A program made the translations under genes and the position numbers. 64,000 bases of DNA from Chitinophagaceae bacterium (GTDB taxonomy: Bacteria > Bacteroidota > Bacteroidia > Chitinophagales > Chitinophagaceae), in contig JAHBTL010000008.1 in assembly GCA_019638615.1 (NCBI GenBank), positions 124,001 to 188,000 of the forward strand, in the 5' to 3' direction. Below the pieces are notes generated by a model. That model did no database searches and had not been told where the DNA came from. It saw only the letters and a list, made by a program, of their open reading frames with translations. Positions 25,099-34,778 of the stretch are shown piece after piece. Each line of letters opens with the position of its first letter. The stretch's first letter is position 1.

Positions 25099-28000
25099 AT
25101 GAACCAAAATGCTTATGGCAATGCCTTTTCGGTAAAAGGGCATTTATGGGCGCAAACATTGCTTTATATGAAATTAACTGCTTTGTTGCTATTTGTTGCC
25201 TGTTTGCACGTGAGTGCCAGAACCTACTCCCAGAAAGTTTCCCTCTCAGGCAAAAACCTCTCGTTAGAGCAAATATTCGAAATGGTAAAAGCCCAAACGG
25301 GTTATGATGCCATATATAACCCCGACCTGCTCAAAAAGGCAAAACGGGTTTCCATCCATGTACAAAATGCTGATCTCGCAGAGACCTTGCAATATTGCTT
25401 CCGGGATCAGCCGCTTGGTTTCCTGATCCGGTATAATACTATTATAGTTACCACAAAGCCAAAGGAAAGAGAATCATTTACTGTATCTGCTGAAGGCCTC
25501 GTCCAGGGTATTCCTGTATTAGCAATTAGCGGGAAGGTGCTTTCAGAAACCGGCGAACCCCTGTCTGGCGTTAGCATTGCGGTCAAAGGAACGGCCAAAG
25601 GCACTATTACCGGCAATGACGGAAGCTTTACTATCGAAGTCAACCCCGGAGATGTGCTGGTAGCGTCGTTTGTAGGATATGTGCCACAGGAAATAAAAGT
25701 AACGCAAAATAAAAATATCTCTATAAAGTTGAAACAGGCGGCAAATGAAATGGATCAGGTGGTGGTAGTAGGATATGGGACACAAAAGAAAAAAGATTTA
25801 ACCGGTGCTGTATCCTCAGTTAAGTTTACCGATGCACCTGTAAATACTTTCTCCTCAGTGGCACAAGCATTGGCAGGAAAAGCTGCGGGACTACAGGTAT
25901 CCACCATTTCTGCTCAACCGGGTGGGCAAACTACGTTTAACATCAGGGGTGCTACCTCTACTGGGGCCGGCAATGCTCCTCTTATTGTAATAGACGGCTT
26001 CCCGGTTTCGTCATCAGATGAGCCAGGTAGCGGCAATCGCTACAACGGAGGTCCTAAAGACAATACTTTGGCAACATTAAATCCTAATGATATTGAATCT
26101 GTTGTTGTGCTGAAAGATGCGAGTGCCACAGCTATATACGGCGCAAGAGCGGGGCATGGTGTTATTCTTATTACTACAAAGCGTGGTAAAGAAGGTAAGC
26201 TAAGAATCGATTATGATGGCTCAATGGCTACACAACATATGTTTGCAAGAGTTGAAGCACTCAATGCAAGTGATTGGATGAGCGAATACAACCGATATAA
26301 GCGGGAGCGTTATTTATACGATAACCGGATGGGAGTTTACAGCAAAGGAGGCAATACCAAACCCATAGATTGGACTGGGTTTACGGGCGACCGTTTTACC
26401 GATGAACAAATTGCTAAACCAGAATATAACACGGACTGGGTAGATGCTGTAACGAGAGTAGGCTTTCAACAGCAGCACTCCCTTACTATGAGTGGTGGTT
26501 CTCAGAAAACAAAATATTTAACCTCAGTTAGCGCCTTCGATCAACAAGGCCTCTTGCGAAATAATAATATGAAACGCTTTAACATTCGCATGAATCTTGA
26601 TCAGGAAATCAGCCGTATTTTCAAAACTGGGCTTAACCTCAATCTCAACCAGAATAAGTTTTCCAATATGCCATTAGGAAGCGGGGAGTTTGAAAATGCC
26701 GGAGTTTTAACGACTTCAATACAATCGGAGCCTATACGTCCTATAAGAGATGCAAATGGCAATTTCACAAAAAACCTGGCTGCAGATTATCTGCCTAACG
26801 CAGTCTCCATGCTTGACATTACGGACAATTCCCGGCTTGAGCGAGTACTTGCCAATGCCTTTCTGGAAGCAACACCCATTTCCGACCTACGACTGAAAGC
26901 AGCGCTTGGCTTTGATCGCAGTTTAAATCAACGTAAAACATATCTCCCTAAAACTACGCTCTATGGACAGAGCGTTAATGGGGGCGCTTATATTTCATCT
27001 AATGAGCGAGCTGATTACCTGGTTGAGCTGACTGCTGATTACCGGAAAACATTTCAAAAACACAACCTGAATGCATTGGCAGGTTATTCATTCCAGGACT
27101 TCAATTGGAGCGGAGTGGATGCAGGAAACCAAAATTTTCTGATTGACGGTTTCTTATATAATAATCTTGGTGCGGGTGCATTTCAGAAACCCACAGTAAG
27201 TTCTTCAGCAGGTAAAAATCAAATGGCTTCTTTTTTTGGACGTATCAATTATAATTACGACTCCCGGTATTACTTTACCGCAACACTGCGGGCTGACGAA
27301 GCCTCTAATTTAGCTGCGGGACATCAATGGGGCTCTTTCCCTTCCATCGCCCTTGCATGGAATATCAGTAAGGAAAATTTTTTTCGCCCGATGCAGGATA
27401 TGGTTTCCCAACTCAAACTCAGGGTGAGTTATGGTGAGACCGGTAACTCCAATATTGGCAATAAAGCACGTGACCTGTTTTACGTAGGTCGCAACTATCT
27501 TTTTGGTGGCACCGAAAGTAAGGGAGTATATCTTGGGCAAATGGGTAATAAAGCCCTTACATGGGAAACAACAGCCGAAATGAATATAGGTCTTGATATT
27601 GAATTATTGAATCGCATAAATATTACTGCAGAATACTATAAGCGTACCATATCGGATCTATTGAGTACACGAACCCTGATGTCTTTTTATGAGTTGACTA
27701 CTATTGCTGCCAATATTGGCAAAACGCAGAGTAAAGGTTTTGAATTAACGATCAACACACGTAATATTGAGCGGAAAGATTTTTCATGGACTTCTGACCT
27801 TACGTTTTCTTTTTATCGTGATCGCTGGAAAGAACGTGACCCCTCCTGGAAGCCGGCCGTATACCAGCAGGTGAATGACTACATACGAGCTCAATTCGGA
27901 TACAGAGCTGACGGGTTGATACAGCCGGATGAAACCGGTAATATTTCTTTCATGCCGGGTACTGTAGCCGGCCAGGTAAAGCTCAGGGACCTTGACGGAT

Positions 28001-28590
28001 TTCAACGTGATGGAAATGGCGCTGTGATGTATGACGCCAACGGACTTGCCTTAAAAACAGGTAAGCCTGATGGGCGACTGGATGATGCTGACATGGTGTT
28101 CCTGGGAACAACTGATCCCGGTTACCTGTTTGGATTCAACAATACATTTACCTATAAGCAATTCGATTTAAACTTTTATATCTACGGTGTAGCCGACCAG
28201 TTGAAAGGAGGCGATTACCGCACATCTGTGGGACCCGAACGCATCATTACAGATTATGGAATGCCATCTTCTGTAAAAGATTTCTGGTCGTCTGAGAATC
28301 CCAATAATACTTACTTTGGCTTATTTCAAAGTCAAAGTCCTTTTGGTACCGGTGATTACCTCTTGAAGAAGATATGGTTTGCAAGAATGCGTAACATTAC
28401 CCTGGGATATAAAGTACCGCTCAAACCTAACAACACCATACAGGGCATCCGTATATACGTTGATGTAAACAACCCATTCATCCTGACCAATTACAAAGGA
28501 CTTGATCCTGAAACCGATTCATGGGTGGGAGGCATTTATGCTTATCCCAATGCAAGAACCTATAGTTTAGGTATTAAGCTCACCTTTTAA
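25099..28590 (+). CDS. SusC/RagA-family TonB-linked outer membrane transporter with STN domain
   Basis: This 1163-residue outer-membrane protein imports oligosaccharides or similar ligands with its SusD partner, powered by TonB. After a signal peptide (hydrophobic stretch at about 23-40) comes an STN domain (about 50-115, SLEQIFEMVKAQTGYDAIYN), the part that talks to FecR. A CarboxypepD_reg-like domain (about 145-215) and the plug follow. The SusC signature VVGYGTQKKKDLTGAVSSV lies at about 224-242. The C terminus is a long beta-barrel ending in SLGIKLTF, with a terminal Phe. The presence of the STN domain with sigma/FecR upstream predicts substrate-induced expression. The gene appears intact; susD-type follows after 11 bases. 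Confidence 0.95.
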   Translation: MNQNAYGNAFSVKGHLWAQTLLYMKLTALLLFVACLHVSARTYSQKVSLSGKNLSLEQIFEMVKAQTGYDAIYNPDLLKKAKRVSIHVQNADLAETLQYCFRDQPLGFLIRYNTIIVTTKPKERESFTVSAEGLVQGIPVLAISGKVLSETGEPLSGVSIAVKGTAKGTITGNDGSFTIEVNPGDVLVASFVGYVPQEIKVTQNKNISIKLKQAANEMDQVVVVGYGTQKKKDLTGAVSSVKFTDAPVNTFSSVAQALAGKAAGLQVSTISAQPGGQTTFNIRGATSTGAGNAPLIVIDGFPVSSSDEPGSGNRYNGGPKDNTLATLNPNDIESVVVLKDASATAIYGARAGHGVILITTKRGKEGKLRIDYDGSMATQHMFARVEALNASDWMSEYNRYKRERYLYDNRMGVYSKGGNTKPIDWTGFTGDRFTDEQIAKPEYNTDWVDAVTRVGFQQQHSLTMSGGSQKTKYLTSVSAFDQQGLLRNNNMKRFNIRMNLDQEISRIFKTGLNLNLNQNKFSNMPLGSGEFENAGVLTTSIQSEPIRPIRDANGNFTKNLAADYLPNAVSMLDITDNSRLERVLANAFLEATPISDLRLKAALGFDRSLNQRKTYLPKTTLYGQSVNGGAYISSNERADYLVELTADYRKTFQKHNLNALAGYSFQDFNWSGVDAGNQNFLIDGFLYNNLGAGAFQKPTVSSSAGKNQMASFFGRINYNYDSRYYFTATLRADEASNLAAGHQWGSFPSIALAWNISKENFFRPMQDMVSQLKLRVSYGETGNSNIGNKARDLFYVGRNYLFGGTESKGVYLGQMGNKALTWETTAEMNIGLDIELLNRINITAEYYKRTISDLLSTRTLMSFYELTTIAANIGKTQSKGFELTINTRNIERKDFSWTSDLTFSFYRDRWKERDPSWKPAVYQQVNDYIRAQFGYRADGLIQPDETGNISFMPGTVAGQVKLRDLDGFQRDGNGAVMYDANGLALKTGKPDGRLDDADMVFLGTTDPGYLFGFNNTFTYKQFDLNFYIYGVADQLKGGDYRTSVGPERIITDYGMPSSVKDFWSSENPNNTYFGLFQSQSPFGTGDYLLKKIWFARMRNITLGYKVPLKPNNTIQGIRIYVDVNNPFILTNYKGLDPETDSWVGGIYAYPNARTYSLGIKLTF

Positions 28591-28601
28591 TTTAATTAAT
28601 C

Positions 28602-30095
28602 ATGAAGAAGTTATTATATAATATATTAATTGCGTTGAGCATCATCGTATGTTTCAGCGCCTGTACAAAACTTGTATCGGAGGATTACTCCAATATTGAT
28701 CCCGGCTTTTTTCCTGAAAACGATAACGATGCGCTTGCTTTGGTTACAGCCTGCTATAATCCATTTTCTGCAGGCGGCTACTCAGGTTACTGGAGTTCCG
28801 CTTCAGGTGGCTTTCATGTAATGTCTGAAATGGCCACAGATATGCTGGACTGCCAGTGGGGGGCAGACCCCTGGGGGCCAGTGGTTTCGTTTAACTGGAA
28901 TGCCAACTGGACGGCTGTAACAAATTTTTATTTCCGTTACCAGCACATCAGCCGTATTACCCTTGCTATTCATCGTATAGAAAGCCTTGACATGAAAGAT
29001 AAAACATTACAGGCACGGTTAATTGCCGAATGCAAAACCCTGCGCGGATGGCTGGCTTATATGTTGTATGATCTGTATGGGCCGGTTCCGTTGGCTACGC
29101 TGGAACAATTGCAGGATCCACTCGGTGATATACAAATTCCACGGGCAACGGAAGAGGAAATGCAGCAATTTATTGAAACGAATCTCACCGAGGCATTAAA
29201 TGCTAATGTGTTGCCGTTACGTGCTACAGGCAGTAACTACGGGCGTGTTTCGGCGGCGCTTTGCCATACCCTGCTGATGAAGCATTATATGTTAATTAAG
29301 CAATGGGGTAAGGCTGAGGCTCAGGGGCGTGAACTTCGGAAAGCTGAATATGGGTTTGGGCTGATGAATCGTTATAAGGATATCTTTACTTTGGCAAATG
29401 AAGGTAATAATGAAATTATTCATGCCGCCACAGCATCCTTATCCACTAACCCCACTCTATGGCTCGCTCATGTATTACCAGGTCCTTTTTCAACGCAGAA
29501 CCCCGCCATACAAAAATGGGGAGGCTACCGGATAACCTGGAAATATTTTCATACGTATGATCCGGCAGACAAAAGGCTTGAGGTGATCAGCGGGCAATTT
29601 ACCGGCACTGACGGAGTAGTGTATAATGAACAAAATCCGGGTGCACCCCTTGCCAAGGGCGCCGTTCCTATAAAAGTAGGTGAAGATCCGGCTTCCACGG
29701 GAGAAAATAGCGGGTTGGACTGGATCATATATCGCTACGCGGATATGCTGACGCTTTTGGGAGAAGCCATTGTACGCAACGGTAATACTATAACGCAGGA
29801 AGCGGTTGATTTGCTGAATTCAGTTAGAACCAGGGCTGAACTACCTGCTTATACCCTGGCTGATTTTCCATCAACACAAATATATTTTGATAAAGTGCTG
29901 GAAGAACGTGGTCATGAGCTATTTTGCGAAGGCGCCCGTCGCTCAGACCTGATACGCCATGAAAAATACCAGGCTGCGGCAATCTCTAAAGGATATGGTG
30001 ATACTTACCGCCCGCAGGTATTTGAACGTTGGCCCCTGCCACAAAGAGCCATTGACGAAGGAAAAGGAATTGTTGTTCAAAATACGGGCTATTAA
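28602..30095 (+). CDS. SusD/RagB-family nutrient-binding outer membrane lipoprotein
   Basis: This 497-residue surface lipoprotein caps the SusC-type barrel and captures the glycan ligand. The lipobox is FSAC (Cys about 21). The helical TPR-like fold is supported by typical segments: HISRITLAIHRIESLD, ECKTLRGWLAYMLYDLYGPVPL, RYADMLTLLGEAIVRNGN, LLNSVRTRAELPAYTLADFP and VLEERGHELFCEGARRSDLI. The end matches the family, with WPLPQRAID and VVQNTGY. It lies 11 bases after the SusC-type gene and 45 bases before the glycosidase-like gene, so one transcript is likely. Confidence 0.95.
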   Translation: MKKLLYNILIALSIIVCFSACTKLVSEDYSNIDPGFFPENDNDALALVTACYNPFSAGGYSGYWSSASGGFHVMSEMATDMLDCQWGADPWGPVVSFNWNANWTAVTNFYFRYQHISRITLAIHRIESLDMKDKTLQARLIAECKTLRGWLAYMLYDLYGPVPLATLEQLQDPLGDIQIPRATEEEMQQFIETNLTEALNANVLPLRATGSNYGRVSAALCHTLLMKHYMLIKQWGKAEAQGRELRKAEYGFGLMNRYKDIFTLANEGNNEIIHAATASLSTNPTLWLAHVLPGPFSTQNPAIQKWGGYRITWKYFHTYDPADKRLEVISGQFTGTDGVVYNEQNPGAPLAKGAVPIKVGEDPASTGENSGLDWIIYRYADMLTLLGEAIVRNGNTITQEAVDLLNSVRTRAELPAYTLADFPSTQIYFDKVLEERGHELFCEGARRSDLIRHEKYQAAAISKGYGDTYRPQVFERWPLPQRAIDEGKGIVVQNTGY

Positions 30096-30140
30096 ATTAT
30101 CTGGTCAACCTGCAAATACTGCAGAGCAAAAATGTAAAGT

Positions 30141-31256
30141 ATGAAAATAAAAATTTTGATAGCACTTGGTATAGGAGTAGTATTGTCGGCATGTTATTCT
30201 CAACAATCCGGTCGGTCGGCTGCCGTATCCGCTACCTTTACTGCACCTGATTGGGGAGAGCAAAAATGGAAAGATGTACCGGAAAACCCACTTATAGATC
30301 CTGCAGGCTATGGGCTTCCGGAACTGGTAATCGGCGACCCGCAGATTTTAACGCCCGGCGAGTTTGATAAACAGTGGCACGCGTTTTATCATGGCTTCTC
30401 GCACGATGAAAAGGGGTGGCATACCTGGTTCTTCCATTCCGTTTCAGATGACGGGCTTCGCTGGAAAGAAGTTTTCAGGGAAGAGGGAGAAGTGGGCATA
30501 CAATACCTGTTTAGTGATGGTGATCGCTGGATCCAGTATTACACTGCCACAACAAAAGCTATAGGTAATACGGAACTGAAGAAAAAATATGGCACCATCA
30601 TACGGGCACGTACAACAACTGATTTTATACATTGGTCGGAGCCTGTTGACCTGGTTATGCCCGACCTGCCTAAGGAGCGTGAGGGATCAGGAATAGAAGC
30701 GCGTAATCCATGTGTAATTCAATTGCCGGATGGCCGTTACAGGATGTATTACAGTGCCGGGATGGTTTTTTTAAAAGATGCAGGTTATGGAGAACCCAAG
30801 TATATTTTTTGTGCAGAAGCAGACAACCCGCTTGGACCGTTTATAAAAAAAGAAGAGCCTGTTCTGGCACCTGATACAAGCCTGCCATACAGGAACTATG
30901 GTTGCGGAGGTTTTAAGGTGTTTGGTTATAAAGACGGGTATGTTGCTTTTTACAATCCTATTTACATTGATAAGGAAGAAAAATCGCGTTCCGAGATCCG
31001 TATGCTTACCAGTAATGATGGCTTGCAATGGCAAGAAGCAGAGTGTAACCCTATCGTTAGGCCAGTTCTATCCATACCCTGGCGCTCTGCCATCATTTAC
31101 CAGTTAGATGTTGTGCCCTGGGATGGCTCGTTGCTGATGTACTTCAACGCACGTGAAGGCTGGCGCGGCGGGGAAGAACGGATTGGCGCCGTGCGGCTGA
31201 ACCTGAACGGCGAAACACCTGTTGTAAAATTGAGAAAGCCGTTTAATAAAAAATGA
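30141..31256 (+). CDS. Glycosidase-like beta-propeller lipoprotein (GH43/GH32-type fold)
   Basis: This 371-residue lipoprotein has lipobox LSAC (Cys about 18). The sequence shows repeated blade motifs of five-bladed propeller glycosidases: GDPQILTPGEFDKQWHAFYH, SVSDDGLRWKEV, ARTTTDFIHWSEPVDLV, RNPCVIQLPDGRYRMYYSAG and LTSNDGLQWQEAE. Candidate acidic catalytic residues include the Asp in GDPQ and a Glu in GIEARNP. The exact GH family and linkage are not clear from sequence alone. Its place behind SusC/SusD suggests it acts on, or binds, the same glycan at the cell surface. The last four bases overlap the start of the next gene (ATGA). Confidence 0.75.
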   Translation: MKIKILIALGIGVVLSACYSQQSGRSAAVSATFTAPDWGEQKWKDVPENPLIDPAGYGLPELVIGDPQILTPGEFDKQWHAFYHGFSHDEKGWHTWFFHSVSDDGLRWKEVFREEGEVGIQYLFSDGDRWIQYYTATTKAIGNTELKKKYGTIIRARTTTDFIHWSEPVDLVMPDLPKEREGSGIEARNPCVIQLPDGRYRMYYSAGMVFLKDAGYGEPKYIFCAEADNPLGPFIKKEEPVLAPDTSLPYRNYGCGGFKVFGYKDGYVAFYNPIYIDKEEKSRSEIRMLTSNDGLQWQEAECNPIVRPVLSIPWRSAIIYQLDVVPWDGSLLMYFNAREGWRGGEERIGAVRLNLNGETPVVKLRKPFNKK

Positions 31257-31939
31257 GAAAGCTGTTCATTATTTCGCTTGTCATAATACTGCAGACATGC
31301 AGCAAGCATCCTGAATATAAAGTGAACACTATTGCTGATGGCCTCATTATGGTAGATGGACAAAGCATTGAAAAGGCCTGGTTGTACGCACCACCTCTCA
31401 CATCATTCACCAATCCCTGGAATAAGGAGGTTTCACCCGAAACCTCCTTATCTATGCTAAAAGATAGTACGTATCTGTATTTTTCTTTCAGTGCTAAAGA
31501 CAATAAAATATTAGTTGATCCCAATTTTTCAACCGAACGGGATATTGAAAAAGAAGACCGGGTGGAGCTGTTCTTTTCCAAAGACAGGGAGATGAAAGAA
31601 TATTATTGTTTTGAAATGGATGCAAAAGGCAGGACGCTTTCATATGCCGCCAAACATTACCGGCAATTTAATTTTAACTGGGAACCACCTGAAGGATTTA
31701 ACATTGCCGCGCATATACACGGTGCCGGTTATGCTGTAGAAGGCTCCATTCCTCTTGAGTTTATACATAAACTGGCTGGCAGTAACGTATTATACTTCGG
31801 AACATACCGTGCAGAATTTAGCAAAAAGGGAGCAGCAACTATTGAAAATTGGCTTACCTGGATAGATCCGAAAACCGCAACACCCGACTTTCACGTACCG
31901 CTTACATTAGGCGAGTTAGTGCTCAGTGATAAAAAGTAG
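31253..31939 (+). CDS. Carbohydrate-binding module family 9-like lipoprotein
   Basis: This 228-residue protein has a short signal peptide and a lipobox LQTC (Cys about 16). The mature part looks like the CBM9/DOMON-like fold: LYFSFSAKDNKI followed by EKEDRVELFFSKD, then YYCFEMDAKGRTLSYAA and YAVEGSIPLEFI. A LTWIDPKTATPDFHVP end follows. Such domains bind sugars or support outer-membrane enzymes. The start overlaps the glycosidase-like gene by 4 bases, so translation is coupled and the two are functional partners of the locus. No enzyme domain accompanies it, which is unusual for CBM9. Confidence 0.72.
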   Translation: MRKLFIISLVIILQTCSKHPEYKVNTIADGLIMVDGQSIEKAWLYAPPLTSFTNPWNKEVSPETSLSMLKDSTYLYFSFSAKDNKILVDPNFSTERDIEKEDRVELFFSKDREMKEYYCFEMDAKGRTLSYAAKHYRQFNFNWEPPEGFNIAAHIHGAGYAVEGSIPLEFIHKLAGSNVLYFGTYRAEFSKKGAATIENWLTWIDPKTATPDFHVPLTLGELVLSDKK

Positions 31940-31997
31940 ACAATACTTTCGTCCCGCCGGAGGGAAAAGACAAGAAGTGCAGAGTGAGACCGGATGA

Positions 31998-32479
31998 ACA
32001 GAAAAATTAGCGGATTCATTTGACCACAATAATGACAGAAGGCGTAATTTAATCGTAGCAGTTGGCAAAACTTACTTTGGTAAAAAAAGGACGTCGTCCG
32101 ATACCATAACCGCAAGTGTAGTAAGCAGGAATTCAGCTTTCACAACAAAATACAGGCATGGACCAAGCCCATATTGGAGCAATGGTACTAATATTACATT
32201 GACGAAGTATACAGAGGTCCTGCTCAATTATGCTGAAGCATTATTTAAGTCGGGGGAGCCGAAGCAGGCCTATCTGGAGTTGAATAAAGTGAGGCTGAGA
32301 GCAAAAATTGCCGCAAACCCTTTTCGGCAGACGAAGATGCTTTTATGAGCAATATAATGCAGAAAAGACATTGTGAGTTGAATTTTGAGCCCAATATTTG
32401 GTTTCATTATATATGCACCCTCCAAGCAGCTAAATTTTTAACAGATGAATGTGGCATCACATTTCAGTTTGGGGGATAA
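31998..32479 (+). pseudogene. Frameshifted C-terminal fragment of a SusD/RagB gene
   Basis: A stop codon (31995) precedes an open stretch that reads DRRRNLIVAVGKTYFGKK and then ITLTKYTEVLLNYAEALFK and LELNKVRLRA, classic SusD C-terminal sequence. Near 32325 a one-base deletion shifts the frame. The continuation FSADEDAFMSNIMQKRHCEL and FLTDECGITFQFGG in the next frame ends at a stop (32477). The N-terminal two thirds and start are missing. It is not a copy of the intact SusD next door, so it is left over from another locus. Translation gave clear matches to the family on both sides of the shift. Confidence 0.75.
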
Positions 32480-32761
32480 AAATGTCAAAGTTTTTGTTGA
32501 ACCCCTACAGGGCTCAATGTAAAATTGCCACAATATACCACCGGTTACACCAGTGACTATTCAAAACCAAACCCCATTCGGAGTATTTGAGTGCTCTGAT
32601 TTTTTAAGTTGACGACTTAAGACACCGACCGATAGCAGGTTCTACATACGGTGTTACAACCCGCCTGCGAAAAATTGGAATGTGCCAAGTGCGTCCATAA
32701 AGCTGGCTTTTATCGTACCTTGCATTATTCGTAATGACTAAAATCCATAAAGACTGAAATA

Positions 32762-33749
32762 ATGCGAAGGCTATCCCTGCTGCTGCCGGTTTTTATCGTG
32801 CAGCAATTATATATAAACGCTTCTTCCGCCCCAGACCTCCGGAAATAATTCCCTGTTATGGGAGATCTCCGGCAACGGGCTTACCAGGGCATCCTATTTA
32901 TATGGCACCATTCACCTGATCTGCAAAAAGGATTTTTTCATAAGCGATATGCTCAAACAAAAATTTGCTTCCACAGATAAGCTATACCTTGAAGTGGACA
33001 TGGATGATCCCTCCGTAAACATGAAAATGCTGCAGTTATCCATGCTCAAGGGAAAAAAACTAAGCGATTTCTTTTCTGACAGCGATTACAGTAAGCTCAA
33101 CGATTTTTTCCGGGATACCATTAAGATGCCGCTCACTTTCCTGGGCGAAGGTTTGTCTACAAGTAATGGCGATTTATGGCTGCGGCAGCGACGCCTGATG
33201 CAACCTGCATTTCACCATCAGCAAATACAGGATTTTGCTGCAATAATCAATGAAGAAACCGCCACATTCATCAATCGTTTAAAAAAGTTCGCACCTGGTG
33301 ACGTTATTGATATAACACATCAATTGCTTGAACTAACCATCAGGATCATCAGCAGAACCATGTTTGATATACGTTTTGGAGCGGAGATAAATGAAATGGT
33401 ACGGGCTTTGGAGGAATTGGCAGCTTATGCTGTATCATGGATGAAGTCTCCTGTTAAATTACCATTGGTATTACCTACGCCTGCCAACCGGGCATATAAA
33501 AATAATTGCGCTGTTTTTGATAAGATGATATACCGGGTCATTGACAGGAGAAAGGAAGAACAGGCTTTAAACGGCCCGAAATCATCTGCCGGTTTGCCCG
33601 ACCTGCTGCTTTGCTTTCGTGAACAGAAATATTGTTATTGTTTGCAGTGCGGAACTTTTTTCCTGAAAAATCCATACTTCGATCAGCCTGTTGCCAATAC
33701 GATGCTACAGGGCATTTTTCTTGTGTGCATAGCTCATTCGTTTCAGTAG
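32762..33749 (+). pseudogene. Chimeric, truncated TraB/GumN-like - cytochrome P450 gene
   Basis: From ATG 32762 a signal-peptide-like stretch (MRRLSLLLPVFIVQQLY) runs into a stop at 32846. One base shifted, NSLLWEISGNGL and YLYGTIHLICKKDFF continue, as in TraB/GumN proteins. They go on in frame (open from ATG 32949) through LYLEVDMDDP to about residue 62 of that frame. From about residue 66 the sequence is a cytochrome P450: GDLWLRQRRLMQPAFHHQQ is the C-helix region, followed by ITHQLLELTIRIISRTMFD. P450 similarity stops at about residue 220, before the I-helix and heme-Cys region; 46 unrelated residues follow. It cannot bind heme as a normal P450. The P450 piece seems unbroken up to the truncation. 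Confidence 0.65.
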
Positions 33750-34778
33750 TTTCAAGTGCGAAATAAGTCCGCCCCAATATGTAGTGTGATTGGTTTTGAT
33801 ATTATTTGTCAATAAGATGTCGTACAAAATTCTGTTCAATTTTGGATAATGTATGTGATGATAATGCGGAAACAAATGATGTGCAATGTGATTATTGAAG
33901 CCACCCAAAATAAAGTTCGCCGTTTCACTGAACGGGTGCATATCGTTTGAACTTTTAATCTGGTTCATTAGCCACGATGTCCTGATATAACCGTTTTCGT
34001 CAGTTGTCGGGTATTCGGTTGTCTCAACATGATGCGTCATAAAGAAAGTGAAAAGTAAAAATAAGGATTGCGACAGGTGCATAAGCAAAAAACCTGTCAG
34101 TACGATGTACCAGCTTTGCTGACTGAACATTATGGGAAAAACAAGCATATAACTTACATACACCATTTTTTGTATCCAAAATGAAAGGTGATATTTCACA
34201 CCTTTTTTTTCTGTGTATTCGTCTTCTGAAAACAGAATAACAAAGTCTTTTATGAATACCCAAAACAGCGAATAAGTCGTGTATGCAAGCGGTGCGTATA
34301 TATGTTGCAAACGATGAAACCAAAGATGTTTACTCCCAGGTATTACCCGTATCAAATTGGTTATTTTTAAATCAGAGTCGTAGTCTTCTACGTTCGGGGC
34401 GTAATGATGTGAATGAACGTGCCTTTGTTTCCACGCTTCAGCGTGTGCACCAACCATGGTGTACATAAAAATGTAGCAGAGATTGTTTAGCTTTTTGCTT
34501 TTGAAAATAGTGTTATGAGATAAATCATGAGCAAAATTAAACGCAAAAAGCAGCGATGAGAAACCATAAAGAACGAAACACAATACAAAAGAGACAGGAT
34601 TTTCGGTAAAGTATAAAAGCGTATAACAACATCCCGATATAAAGAAATAGAAAATAAACTTAGTCCAGAGCTTTAAGTAAAAAGCATGATTGTCTATAAC
34701 CAGCTTTTCTTCTACCTGTTTGTATATGGTTTTCAGCAATTCGCTGTCCCGGGCTATATGAATGTGTTTATCTCTCAA
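33705..34778 (-). CDS. Membrane fatty acid desaturase (second of a pair)
   Basis: This 357-residue di-iron desaturase of the linoleoyl-CoA/Delta-6-like group has histidine boxes HDLSH (about 88-92), HVHSHH (about 122-127) and HIAHH near the C terminus, with four hydrophobic membrane stretches. It introduces a double bond into an acyl chain; the position is not inferable. The first codon is TTG at 34778, embedded in the stop region of the upstream desaturase gene (11-base overlap), and there is no ATG near, so coupled translation is likely. The two desaturases are homologous but not near-identical. Base use is visibly A/T-rich compared with the housekeeping neighbours, suggesting horizontal origin. 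The 3' end overlaps the end of the chimeric ORF on the other strand by 45 bases. Confidence 0.87.
   Translation of the reverse strand: MRDKHIHIARDSELLKTIYKQVEEKLVIDNHAFYLKLWTKFIFYFFISGCCYTLLYFTENPVSFVLCFVLYGFSSLLFAFNFAHDLSHNTIFKSKKLNNLCYIFMYTMVGAHAEAWKQRHVHSHHYAPNVEDYDSDLKITNLIRVIPGSKHLWFHRLQHIYAPLAYTTYSLFWVFIKDFVILFSEDEYTEKKGVKYHLSFWIQKMVYVSYMLVFPIMFSQQSWYIVLTGFLLMHLSQSLFLLFTFFMTHHVETTEYPTTDENGYIRTSWLMNQIKSSNDMHPFSETANFILGGFNNHIAHHLFPHYHHIHYPKLNRILYDILLTNNIKTNHTTYWGGLISHLKLLKRMSYAHKKNAL

Noticed and set aside
32604-32620. TTAAGT/ACTTAA palindrome and nearby ACACCG...CGGTGT as possible insertion sequence ends
   Set aside because: Arms are only 6 bases, no matching second end or transposase is found, and the surroundings are gene debris.
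33538-33777. Minus-strand frame of 79 codons overlapping the P450 fragment
   Set aside because: It overlaps the supported P450 frame and the desaturase 3' end, and shows no domain pattern.
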